DNA of 6,794 nt from an uncultured Erysipelotrichaceae bacterium (lineage in GTDB: Bacteria > Bacillota_I > Bacilli_A > RF39 > UBA660): assembly GCA_902766545.1 (NCBI GenBank), contig CACXEC010000010.1:1-6794 (forward strand), in the 5' to 3' direction. The translations under genes and the position numbers were made by a program. Positions 1-6,393 of this stretch are shown here, piece after piece. Within the stretch, counting starts at the first letter, position 1. Each line of letters begins with the position of its first letter. The notes below the pieces were generated by a model. That model made no database searches and had not been told where the DNA came from. It was given only the letters and a program-made list of their open reading frames with translations.

Positions 1-332
1 CTTATCTTAGCTGGAGTTTTCCTAAATACTGCAGCTATTCCATTTCTTGCAATTGAATCATGAATAAAATTTAAACGTAATTCAGCACTTTCTGCATCTA
101 AAAATGGATGAGCCATGTTAAAAGTTTTACCCATTACATTAGAACATTGAAAAGCCAGCTTTTCCATTAAAGCATTATTAATATCAGGCCTATCAACCTT
201 ATATACACCTTTATCTAGAGTTTTAAGATAAACATTTCCTCCATTACTATAAGAAATATCTGTGATATTATCATCATCTAAAAATTCTTGTAAGGGTCCA
301 AAATCTAATTGTGAAAACAAACTATCATTCAT
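1..332 (-). CDS. CpaF/TadA/VirB11-family secretion ATPase, N-terminal part (gene runs off left edge)
   Basis: The 110 readable residues begin MNDSLFSQLDFGPLQEFLDD and match the N-terminal domain of the T2SS/T4SS hexameric ATPases (CpaF, TadA, VirB11). A 'PLQEFLDDDNITDIS' segment corresponds to the family's 'yLddp.vtEI' start. It is followed by 'NVYLKTLDKG' strands, a helix, a 'HPFLDAESAELRLNFI' stretch and the ending 'AVFRKTPAKI', which corresponds to the 'siRK' region just before the ATPase core. The Walker A, Walker B and Asp/His boxes would lie beyond position 1, so catalytic competence cannot be checked. The start is fixed by a GGGG-type ribosome site (AAGGGG, 340-345) seven bases upstream. 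In this family the protein is a cytoplasmic hexamer that powers pilus or pseudopilus assembly. It lies 31 bases after the CpaB-like gene and is almost certainly co-transcribed with it. A CpaF/TadA identity is favoured over conjugative VirB11 only because of that neighbour. Confidence 0.85.
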   Translation of the reverse strand, partial: MNDSLFSQLDFGPLQEFLDDDNITDISYSNGGNVYLKTLDKGVYKVDRPDINNALMEKLAFQCSNVMGKTFNMAHPFLDAESAELRLNFIHDSIARNGIAAVFRKTPAKI

Positions 333-363
333 ATATTATCCCCTTTTTAATTTTATATAATTA

Positions 364-1188
364 TTAATTACCGTTATTTAAACATGCCCTATCTATAGTA
401 CTAGTAGACGTACTAAAGCTCAAATCAGAATTAGCATTAATAAAATCTATAATTTCTTGACTAGTAACCTGAGTAGCCCCAGCATTTTCTGTATATTCTT
501 TATTTCTTGGAACAGGATAAATTTTAATATTATAATTAGTAATATTATCTGCCCTAGTTAAAAGTAAATACATATCATTAGGAACAGAGAAAATTAATTC
601 AGCAGGTTGTTCTCCAGACGATTGGGAAGAAAATACTGATTTACCATTATAATCTCTAACATCTCTAACTCTAATACTTTCAATTAGTTTAGCAACAACA
701 ACTTTACCATTACGATTAGTTGTTAAATACAAATCTATATAATCATCAGGCATAATAGCATTACCATAAGTAGAATGAATATCTACTGGTAAACTATATA
801 AAGTATGACATTTTTCTATATTTTCGGAAATATAATTTGGTCTTTGCTCAGCAGCCATTAAAGTACTACTATAGAAAAAACCACCTTCAGGAATTTTAGT
901 ATCATAAGATACATACTTCCCGATAACCTGGCTAGTTGATGTAACAAGTCCTGGAGTTTGATCAACCATACTTCTACTAACTTTAATTGTTCCAACTTGA
1001 TCTTTTGTAATTAAAGTATTACCTTTTATTTCAACCTTAGCATATGGAATACTTTGAGGTTCAACAGCTTGTCTTACACGCCAATTATAACCGACAACTA
1101 ATACTCCAATTCCTATAATAACTCCTAAAATTGTAACAGTATTTTTATTTCCTAAAAATCTTTTTATTGATATTCCAACATTACCCAT
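364..1188 (-). CDS. CpaB/RcpC-like SAF-domain protein of a Tad-type pilus assembly system
   Basis: The product is 274 aa starting MGNVGISIKRF. It has a short basic cytoplasmic tail, one membrane helix (about residues 17-34) and a SAF domain (about 48-112, containing 'VEIKGNTLITKDQVG', 'VIGKYVSYDTKIPEGGFF' and 'SSTLM'). An RcpC/CpaB-type segment follows, with 'LPVDIHSTYGNAIMPDDYIDLYL' split by a GxxxPDDYIDL-like turn and 'AELIFSVPNDMYLLLTRA'. This is the usual order and size for CpaB. In didermic bacteria CpaB/RcpC works beside the secretin in the periplasm; here it would sit outside the cytoplasmic membrane, perhaps contacting pilus or wall. Two extracytoplasmic cysteines (C127, C269) could form a disulfide. 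An upstream in-frame ATG at 1209 would add seven residues. It is rejected because AGGAGGA (1195-1201) sits at ideal spacing from the ATG at 1188, and the predicted transcription start falls near 1208. The gene has its own promoter and precedes the CpaF-type ATPase. Confidence 0.82.
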   Translation of the reverse strand: MGNVGISIKRFLGNKNTVTILGVIIGIGVLVVGYNWRVRQAVEPQSIPYAKVEIKGNTLITKDQVGTIKVSRSMVDQTPGLVTSTSQVIGKYVSYDTKIPEGGFFYSSTLMAAEQRPNYISENIEKCHTLYSLPVDIHSTYGNAIMPDDYIDLYLTTNRNGKVVVAKLIESIRVRDVRDYNGKSVFSSQSSGEQPAELIFSVPNDMYLLLTRADNITNYNIKIYPVPRNKEYTENAGATQVTSQEIIDFINANSDLSFSTSTSTIDRACLNNGN

Positions 1189-1194
1189 TTTTAT

Positions 1195-1201
1195 TCCTCC
1201 T
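1195..1201 (-). promoter_or_regulatory. Ribosome binding site that decides the CpaB-like start
   Basis: The minus strand reads AGGAGGA, a near-perfect Shine-Dalgarno sequence, with seven bases between GGAGG and the ATG at 1188-1186. It lies downstream of the alternative ATG at 1209, so it can serve only the shorter 274-aa product. Confidence 0.85.
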
Positions 1202-1214
1202 ATTATCAATAACT

Positions 1215-1244
1215 ATTATAACATATTAATCAAAATCATTTCAA
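1215..1244 (-). promoter_or_regulatory. Sigma-A promoter with extended -10 for the CpaB-like/ATPase unit
   Basis: On the minus strand there is TTGAAA (-35, 1239-1244), an 18-base spacer and TATAAT (-10, 1215-1220), with TG one base before the -10 (extended -10, TGTTATAAT). The expected transcription start is near 1208, giving a leader of about 20 bases to the ATG at 1188. It lies directly after the terminator that closes the upstream three-gene unit, which supports a real second start point. Confidence 0.75.
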
Positions 1245-1251
1245 TAATAAC

Positions 1252-1281
1252 AAAAAAAATCTGTAAAAAATTACAGATTTT
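1252..1281 (-). terminator. Rho-independent terminator after the pilin-like gene
   Basis: A perfect 11-bp stem (1271-1281 pairing with 1256-1266) encloses a 4-base loop (1267-1270). On the minus-strand transcript the stem runs straight into a U-tract (eight consecutive As at 1252-1259 on the plus strand). The proximal part of the stem overlaps the TAA stop of the 134-aa gene. The stem is AT-rich with two G-C pairs, so termination may be partial and allow some read-through into the CpaB-like gene. Confidence 0.8.
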
Positions 1282-1684
1282 ATTTTGATGTTTCAATTAT
1301 AGCATCAAGTTTATTTACAACATCAACTGCTGTAGTATCTCCCATTACTCTGTATGTATCAGTTTTAGTTGTTACTTTAACACTAACCTTAGGAGGTGCC
1401 TCATATATGTCATAAAACTTAATATTATATGTTTTATTAATATTAACACTATCAGCAAATCTTCTTGTAAAATCTTCAACAAATTTTTCTTTTATTATTC
1501 TCATTTCGCCATACTTGCGATAATGTGCCCAGTCTATTGAATCACTAAGAGCTGCTTCAGTTACTTCTTTAATTAAATAATAATCTTGTTCATTAGTCGT
1601 TGTATAGTTTTGATAAAGCATCATTACAACAAAGACAAATAAACCTAAAATTATTAACCAGTATCCCCATACACTTTCTTTCAT
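1280..1684 (-). CDS. Single-pass, pilin-like (TadE-like?) small membrane protein of unknown family
   Basis: This is a 134-aa protein with no cysteine. It has a strongly hydrophobic helix at residues 6-25 preceded by MKESVWG, then an amphipathic alpha-helical stretch (about 31-80, with 'LIKEVTEAALSDSIDWAHYR'). The C-terminal part is mostly beta-like (about 85-112, 'YNIKFYDIY' and 'KVSVKVTTKTDTYRV') and ends in a short helix. An N-terminal hydrophobic helix, an alanine-containing helix and then a small beta domain is the layout of minor pilins and of TadE/TadF pseudopilins. However, there is no clear prepilin-peptidase site and no TadE 'vEfAlv.P' signature, so the assignment rests on layout plus the nearby CpaB-like and CpaF-type genes. 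It starts 13 bases after the large surface protein gene, with a GAGGTG ribosome site overlapping that intergenic gap. The terminator overlaps its stop. It could instead be an uncharacterised DUF-type membrane protein. Confidence 0.72.
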   Translation of the reverse strand: MKESVWGYWLIILGLFVFVVMMLYQNYTTTNEQDYYLIKEVTEAALSDSIDWAHYRKYGEMRIIKEKFVEDFTRRFADSVNINKTYNIKFYDIYEAPPKVSVKVTTKTDTYRVMGDTTAVDVVNKLDAIIETSK

Positions 1685-1697
1685 CTTTAATCACCTC

Positions 1698-4600
1698 TTA
1701 TGGCCAATTGCTATATATCTTAATATATGCATTTTGATTCATTGGATCTGGATATCTACCATTTTCGAAACCATCTATAGTTTTCATACTACCGAATTTC
1801 CATTCATTATTAACATAGTATTTCCATTTAGAATTTCTTGTATCAGCAGTAATAGCACTATCAGCAAAAGCATCGATAAATGTACTTGTACATTCTTTTC
1901 CATCCTCATTACATTTAATACAATAATCCGTATCGGCATCTTTAGTAGTTGCATTAATATTACTTGAAGTACAGAAATTAATTGTACCGTAATCAAATTC
2001 ATCTCTTCGATTATTTTTCTTAATCATTTGTAAATCTTTTGTAGTTAACGTAAAGTCATATTCTAAATAATCTTTAGTACTATCATCATAAATGTATCCT
2101 CTTGCAACATCAACAGTTTGAGCCTTTTTATCAGCATCACCTAAAATAGTAGCTTTAACATTAACATTTTTATTATTAAGAGCTGAAACAATGTTATCCC
2201 CACTTAAAGATTCAATTCTAGCTTCAGCAGAAGCACCCTTAGGATCGGACCAGTTAGTATTAGGTCTATCATTTGGCGTTATATTGCCAAGAGAAACAGA
2301 ACGATATACATATGAAGCCTCTAATGGAGGATTATTAGGATCAGGACACTGATCACAAACTCTCTTATACTCACTTTCTTGATTACAATAAACACATTCA
2401 CTATCAAGCTCAGATAAATCATTATCCTTTTTATATTTATCTAAAGTTTTTTGAATATTACTTGAGCCATTAGTACAACTTAATCCAGTATGACCAACTT
2501 TATCAATTGTAAATGATGTAGTATATACACCTTCATAAGTCGTTAAACGGACATTGTATACATAACCAATAGGTAAACTATTATTAAGCATTACACTGCT
2601 TGATTGATATTCTTCATTAGCAATAATATATTCACCACCAGGTAAGGTAGCATAAGTAACCTTCTGTGGCTTATAATAAAGCGTTTGAGTAAAGCCAACA
2701 CTATAATCAGCCGTTTCATCAAACTCTTTTGTTTCATTAACATCACCATAAGAAATTGTATATTTCTTAACAGACTTACTACCCTTTATAGAACCATTAA
2801 TAACAGAAGGTGACGTTGAAACATTAGGCCAGTATCTAACAGCTTCCTTAGAAATGTCCATTGAAACTGTATCAATAACATCTTCAGTTCTTTCTGTTCC
2901 ACCATACACTTTTTGACGATACTTAAAATCTAAAGATGGAGCTAAATTATAATTCCAATATTTTTGAATATCATTTCTTTGCTCACATTCCATTTTATAT
3001 TTTTCAAGTGTTTCTCTTTGAAGTTTTGCAGTATCATATTTTTGTTTATCAGCATCACTATTACTTGTAGACCAAGTATTATAAGCTTCTTTTTCATCCT
3101 CTATAGCTTTATTATAATCACGTTCCCACTTTTCAAAGTTAGTATGCATAGTAGCATAAATTTTTCCTACAACATATGGTTGTCTAAAACAATTAGGCCC
3201 TGGATTTGGACTATTTAAACACTCTTCAACACTTAATTCGTTAAATACAAAGAATCTACCACTAGTAGCAACTGCGGTTCCAGGAAAATATAAATCATCT
3301 TCTTCACTAGTATATAGCATACAATAATTATTATTTTCACTAATAGAATTAACAGCTTCAGCACCACTTCCAATTTGTGAATTCATATAACACATATCAA
3401 GATTATTAGCTATTGCACTATTAGAATATAAGCCTACTAAATTATCTTTATAAGCTTCAGAAGATTCTAAAGTTTTAACTTTTTCCATAATTCTTTCCAT
3501 CGGAAGCTGCCAAATATATGAATGAGTATAATCGATATAAGATTCATTCTCACAAGTAGTTAAAGTAACCTCTCCACTAGCCACTGTATTAATAGTTTTA
3601 TTTTTTTCTACTTTACTTTTTGTACCACATTCATTTTCAAAATGTACAAAATCTTCTTCCATACAGAAATTTTTAAACTTTTCTTTAGAAGCAGGATCTT
3701 TTAAGTATTCAGGATTCACATCACAACATCCAGCATCTAAATATTCTTTTTCAGACACTTCATTATTATTAATAAGGTAAGTTGGATTACCATCTTTTAA
3801 AGTAAACTTACAAGATGCTTCAACCGTAGTATTTATACTAACATCAGCTTTATCTTCACGATCTTTATCAACCATTAATAATCTTTGATCTACATATTCA
3901 GCATCATCAGGTCCCTTCCTTAAACAAGCACTATCACCATCACACTCTAAAATAGCAAGAGATGTCGTAGAAAAAGGAATCGTAGCCTTATAATCTAAAT
4001 GAGCAGTAACATTTGAAGAAACTGTTAGCACTTTATTACTATTGGTTATACTAACCTTTTGAATTCCATTATTATTTAAAATATTTTTATTTCCATCAAT
4101 TAATTCACATTTAAATCCTGCATTTTTACTAGCTTCATCAACATCACAGCCAGTAACAATTATTTCACTATTTGATTTAACAGCTGGATATGCATCAAAA
4201 ACTTTCTTTAAGTTTTCATAACCGGTCCCACCAAGTTTAAATGTTAATACATCACCGTTTTTACCAGATGTTGTATCTTCAACTAATGCTATATCTAAGT
4301 TATCAATAGTAAGCAAATCCATATCAACACCAGATAAAGCTGAATTACAAGTAGAGCTACTTCCATCAGAGTGGCCATATGCTTTGGCACCAGCACAATA
4401 ATATTTTACTAATTGATCACTTGGATTAGAAATTGTTGGATAATTTGAATTAGTACTTTGACCAGCTAAACCAGCGCCCGCATTTTCCAGTGCCTTAACA
4501 AACCTATCATTTCCAAGACACATACTTCTATCTTCTTCTCCCCAACAATATCTTTCATTACCAAGCCACCAAGCATCATAACGCATTGTATCGCCAGTTC

Positions 4601-5021
4601 TTGCAACTAAGATTCTCATTGCATCATTAGCTCTTACTAATGCTGATTGATCAGCTCCATCTATTAAATATAATCTATAAATTGCAACTAAACCTCTATG
4701 AAGAGATGAACCTAAATCAATTTGAGTTGCTTTATTAACTGATACTGGATTTAAATTTCCAACATCAATACAAAATATAGGACTGTCTATTGTATCAACC
4801 GTGTAAAGCGTTTTTGTAACGGTTCCATATAAGTTTCCATGATCTCCACCAGATAGTGTTGCAGAGCTACTAATATCGCCTTCACTTCCACTTTTATTAG
4901 AAACACTTTTAAAAGGACTTAGTTTGCATTCTCTTTGACCTTCACAAATACCAAGAGCATAAATATTAATTGGCAAAACAGTTATTAATAATAATGTGAT
5001 AAATAAACCAATTTTTTTCAT
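1698..5021 (-). CDS. Giant secreted cysteine-rich surface protein with thioester-domain-like N-terminus
   Basis: The product is 1107 aa. A signal peptide spans residues 1-22 (MKK, hydrophobic core, cleavage likely after 'IYA'). Residues about 60-165 resemble the thioester domain (TED) of Gram-positive adhesins. 'IFCIDVG' (C84) matches the [YF]CID-type Cys site, and 'RANDAMRILVAR' (130-141) sits where the TQxAIW Gln motif is expected, but with Asn132 in place of Gln. Residues about 200-480 are beta-rich with paired cysteines, including CC at 432-433. A long charged helix or coiled coil lies at about 626-690. Beta-rich segments follow (700-850), then two CxxC knuckles (876/879 and 889/892) and a C-terminal Cys cluster (1017, 1034, 1037, 1044). 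I count 31 cysteines, all after the signal peptide, implying an oxidised extracellular fold. There is no LPXTG motif and no C-terminal membrane helix, so attachment must be indirect. Its ATG overlaps the stop of the upstream membrane protein, with AGGAGTG as ribosome site. A role as adhesin or appendage tip is inference. Confidence 0.85.
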   Translation of the reverse strand: MKKIGLFITLLLITVLPINIYALGICEGQRECKLSPFKSVSNKSGSEGDISSSATLSGGDHGNLYGTVTKTLYTVDTIDSPIFCIDVGNLNPVSVNKATQIDLGSSLHRGLVAIYRLYLIDGADQSALVRANDAMRILVARTGDTMRYDAWWLGNERYCWGEEDRSMCLGNDRFVKALENAGAGLAGQSTNSNYPTISNPSDQLVKYYCAGAKAYGHSDGSSSTCNSALSGVDMDLLTIDNLDIALVEDTTSGKNGDVLTFKLGGTGYENLKKVFDAYPAVKSNSEIIVTGCDVDEASKNAGFKCELIDGNKNILNNNGIQKVSITNSNKVLTVSSNVTAHLDYKATIPFSTTSLAILECDGDSACLRKGPDDAEYVDQRLLMVDKDREDKADVSINTTVEASCKFTLKDGNPTYLINNNEVSEKEYLDAGCCDVNPEYLKDPASKEKFKNFCMEEDFVHFENECGTKSKVEKNKTINTVASGEVTLTTCENESYIDYTHSYIWQLPMERIMEKVKTLESSEAYKDNLVGLYSNSAIANNLDMCYMNSQIGSGAEAVNSISENNNYCMLYTSEEDDLYFPGTAVATSGRFFVFNELSVEECLNSPNPGPNCFRQPYVVGKIYATMHTNFEKWERDYNKAIEDEKEAYNTWSTSNSDADKQKYDTAKLQRETLEKYKMECEQRNDIQKYWNYNLAPSLDFKYRQKVYGGTERTEDVIDTVSMDISKEAVRYWPNVSTSPSVINGSIKGSKSVKKYTISYGDVNETKEFDETADYSVGFTQTLYYKPQKVTYATLPGGEYIIANEEYQSSSVMLNNSLPIGYVYNVRLTTYEGVYTTSFTIDKVGHTGLSCTNGSSNIQKTLDKYKKDNDLSELDSECVYCNQESEYKRVCDQCPDPNNPPLEASYVYRSVSLGNITPNDRPNTNWSDPKGASAEARIESLSGDNIVSALNNKNVNVKATILGDADKKAQTVDVARGYIYDDSTKDYLEYDFTLTTKDLQMIKKNNRRDEFDYGTINFCTSSNINATTKDADTDYCIKCNEDGKECTSTFIDAFADSAITADTRNSKWKYYVNNEWKFGSMKTIDGFENGRYPDPMNQNAYIKIYSNWP

Positions 5022-5683
5022 TATATTTCACTCCTTTTTTTAGAAATAAAAATGTATCCACCTATAACTAAACCTAAAACCCCAGTACCAATAAGAATAT
5101 ATTTTAAATTTTCTTTAAAGAAATTACCTGTTTTAACTTCAGCTTTTTGTGTTATAACACTAACTTGTCCAGATAAGTAATTTTCAATATACTCTTTTAA
5201 TTGATTTTCACTGATGCCAGTATCTTCTGTTATATATTTCTGACATACTGGAATCGTTGGATTTTCTGCACAAATTTGATATTTATAATTAGGATTTAAT
5301 TTAGGCTTTTTAAAAGTAATACTTTTTATTAATGTTGCATCACAAGTTTTGACATTAGAATAAACATCAAAAGTATATACGATATAATCAGTCTTATTAT
5401 TAGAATAGAAAGTATACTTACCTCCATCAATATAATTGATAGTTTTAGTATCCTTATCTTTATCATTTTTTTGAATAATATAAATATCTTTATTTAAATT
5501 ATACAAAGTAATTTTTATACGTTCACTTGATTTTCCTTCGTTTTCAATTTCATAATTAATTTTTATATTATCAGCAATTTCCTTTAGTCTTGTTAGCTCA
5601 TCACCCTGACAAGCAGAAGCATTAACATTTACATAAACAAAAATGCCAAATAAAAATAATAAACACAGTATTTTTTTCATCAT
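5021..5683 (-). CDS. Type I membrane protein with signal peptide and C-terminal membrane anchor, possible partner of the large surface protein
   Basis: This is a 220-aa protein of no recognised family. It has a signal peptide (about 1-23, cleavage near 'VNA-SA'), a lysine- and asparagine-rich ectodomain with beta-strand patterns ('RIKITLYNLN', 'DIYIIQKN', 'TDYIVYTFDVY') and four ectodomain cysteines (C25, C114, C138, C147), enough for two disulfides. A membrane helix (about 194-213) is followed by the basic tail KKRSEI, so the bulk faces outside. The stop codon shares one base with the start of the 1107-aa gene (TAATG), which implies translational coupling and suggests the two products act together. 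Two consecutive ATGs start the gene. AGGAG (5688-5692) is four bases from the first and seven from the second, so initiation at 5680 is at least as likely. It is first in the operon, about 15 bases behind the predicted transcription start. Confidence 0.8.
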   Translation of the reverse strand: MMKKILCLLFLFGIFVYVNVNASACQGDELTRLKEIADNIKINYEIENEGKSSERIKITLYNLNKDIYIIQKNDKDKDTKTINYIDGGKYTFYSNNKTDYIVYTFDVYSNVKTCDATLIKSITFKKPKLNPNYKYQICAENPTIPVCQKYITEDTGISENQLKEYIENYLSGQVSVITQKAEVKTGNFFKENLKYILIGTGVLGLVIGGYIFISKKRSEI

Positions 5684-5704
5684 TATTCTCCTATCATCAT
5701 GTTA

Positions 5705-5732
5705 AGTATAACATAAAATAATCCATTTTCAA
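5705..5732 (-). promoter_or_regulatory. Sigma-A promoter with extended -10 for the three-gene surface-protein operon
   Basis: On the minus strand there is TTGAAA (-35, 5727-5732), a 16-base spacer and TATACT (-10, 5705-5710), with TG one base before the -10 (TGTTATACT). The predicted start is near 5698, leaving a leader of about 15 bases that contains only the ribosome site. No room remains for a riboswitch or attenuator. Confidence 0.72.
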
Positions 5733-5736
5733 ATAA

Positions 5737-5772
5737 TATTTTATCAATTAATATATTATTTATGATAAAATA
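5737..5772. repeat. 10-bp inverted repeat in the divergent promoter region, possible operator
   Basis: TATTTTATCA (5737-5746) is repeated in inverted orientation as TGATAAAATA (5763-5772), with a 16-base AT-only spacer. The centres of the arms are 26 bp apart. The left arm lies just upstream of the -35 of the minus-strand operon, and the right arm overlaps the best -10 candidate of the plus-strand gene, so a bound protein could affect both directions. In DNA this AT-rich a chance match is possible. Confidence 0.35.
5763..5771 (+). promoter_or_regulatory. Tentative extended -10 for the CPBP protease gene
   Basis: TGATAAAAT carries TG one base before TAAAAT. No good -35 lies at normal distance (TTATCA at 5741-5746 is 19 bases away). 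The implied start near 5778 falls inside the ribosome site AAAGGTGAT (5776-5784), which argues against it. An alternative is TTCAAA (5728-5733) with TATATT (5752-5757) at 18 bases. Neither is strong, so treat the promoter of this gene as unresolved within 5728-5771. Confidence 0.3.
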
Positions 5773-5787
5773 ATTAAAGGTGATCAT

Positions 5788-6384
5788 ATGAAAAAAACAC
5801 TACTTAGTTTCTTCATATATATAATAGGAATAATAGTTTACTCTTTTATCAATATTTCTACAAATGAAGTAATTTCCACATTAACTTATATATTTATATA
5901 CTTAGCCTTATTTCTAGTTTTATATTTCATAAATAATATAGATTATAAGAAAAAAATAACTTTAGAGGATTTAAAATATACCGCTATTTACCTAACAATT
6001 GGATGTATACTAATATATATATCAACAAATATAATTAATAAAATAATCGATTTGCCTCAAAATGAAATCGCTCTTCGAGAAATATCAAATGCGCATCCAA
6101 TTCGTTTCTTAATATCTATTTTAATATACTCCCCTCTTATTGAAGAAATATTATTTAGACATAATTTTAATTTCATTAAAAATAAATACTTATATTTAAT
6201 AATTACATCACTACTATTTGCTATACTACATATCAATTCTAAATCCGAATTATTATATTTAATCCCTTATACAATTTTAGGATTAATATTTGGACTTACC
6301 TACAAAAAATCAGATAATTTATTATTATCAACACTAACACACTCAACATATAACTTAATATCATTTATTATTTTAATAATTTAG
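5788..6384 (+). CDS. CPBP family intramembrane metalloprotease (Abi/CAAX-protease-like)
   Basis: This is a 198-aa protein that is almost all membrane helices, with the catalytic motifs of the CPBP/Abi family (Rce1-like glutamate proteases) near the C-terminus. These are EExxxR (E119, E120, R124, in 'PLIEEILFRH'), FxxxH (F144, H148, in 'LLFAILHIN') and HxxxN (H185, N189, in 'THSTYNLI'). All key residues are present, so it should be active. The length is typical of small bacterial members. Family members cleave within the membrane, and some process or give immunity to bacteriocins or modify peptide pheromones; the substrate here is unknown. Translation starts at an AGGTGATC-type ribosome site just before the ATG. 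It is transcribed divergently from the surface-protein operon and is followed after nine bases by a phosphoesterase gene. No bacteriocin-like small gene is visible, so an immunity role has no support in this window. Confidence 0.9.
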   Translation: MKKTLLSFFIYIIGIIVYSFINISTNEVISTLTYIFIYLALFLVLYFINNIDYKKKITLEDLKYTAIYLTIGCILIYISTNIINKIIDLPQNEIALREISNAHPIRFLISILIYSPLIEEILFRHNFNFIKNKYLYLIITSLLFAILHINSKSELLYLIPYTILGLIFGLTYKKSDNLLLSTLTHSTYNLISFIILII

Positions 6385-6393
6385 GAGATTTTT

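Noticed and set aside
1189..1209. Seven-residue N-terminal extension of the CpaB-like protein from the ATG at 1209
   Set aside because: The strong ribosome site lies inside this extension, and the predicted transcription start coincides with the upstream ATG.
1..1209. Conjugative type IV secretion (integrative element) instead of a Tad-like system
   Set aside because: The ATPase N-terminal domain alone could be VirB11-like, but the adjacent CpaB/RcpC-type SAF protein points to Tad. No relaxase, coupling protein, integrase or attachment repeat is visible. It cannot be excluded without the left flank.
1698..1790. Sortase or membrane anchor at the C-terminus of the 1107-aa protein
   Set aside because: The protein ends in a polar sequence finishing 'IKIYSNWP', with no LPXTG-like motif, hydrophobic stretch or basic tail.
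1734..1967. Open frame of 77 codons on the plus strand inside the large surface-protein gene
   Set aside because: It lies wholly opposite the 1107-aa coding sequence, has low-complexity composition from the reverse complement and no convincing ribosome site. Treated as a shadow.
1784..2002. Open frame of 72 codons on the minus strand in another frame of the large gene
   Set aside because: The sequence is Leu/Ile/Met-rich out-of-frame translation of the same DNA; the main frame is uninterrupted through it.
2964..3218. Open frame of 84 codons on the plus strand that looks like a hydrophobic small protein
   Set aside because: The Phe/Ile-rich composition is what reverse translation of the Glu/Lys-rich helical insert gives; no start signal supports it.
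5788..6384. CPBP protease as bacteriocin immunity protein
   Set aside because: No leader-peptide gene, ABC transporter or double-glycine motif is present nearby; the partner gene is a metallophosphoesterase.
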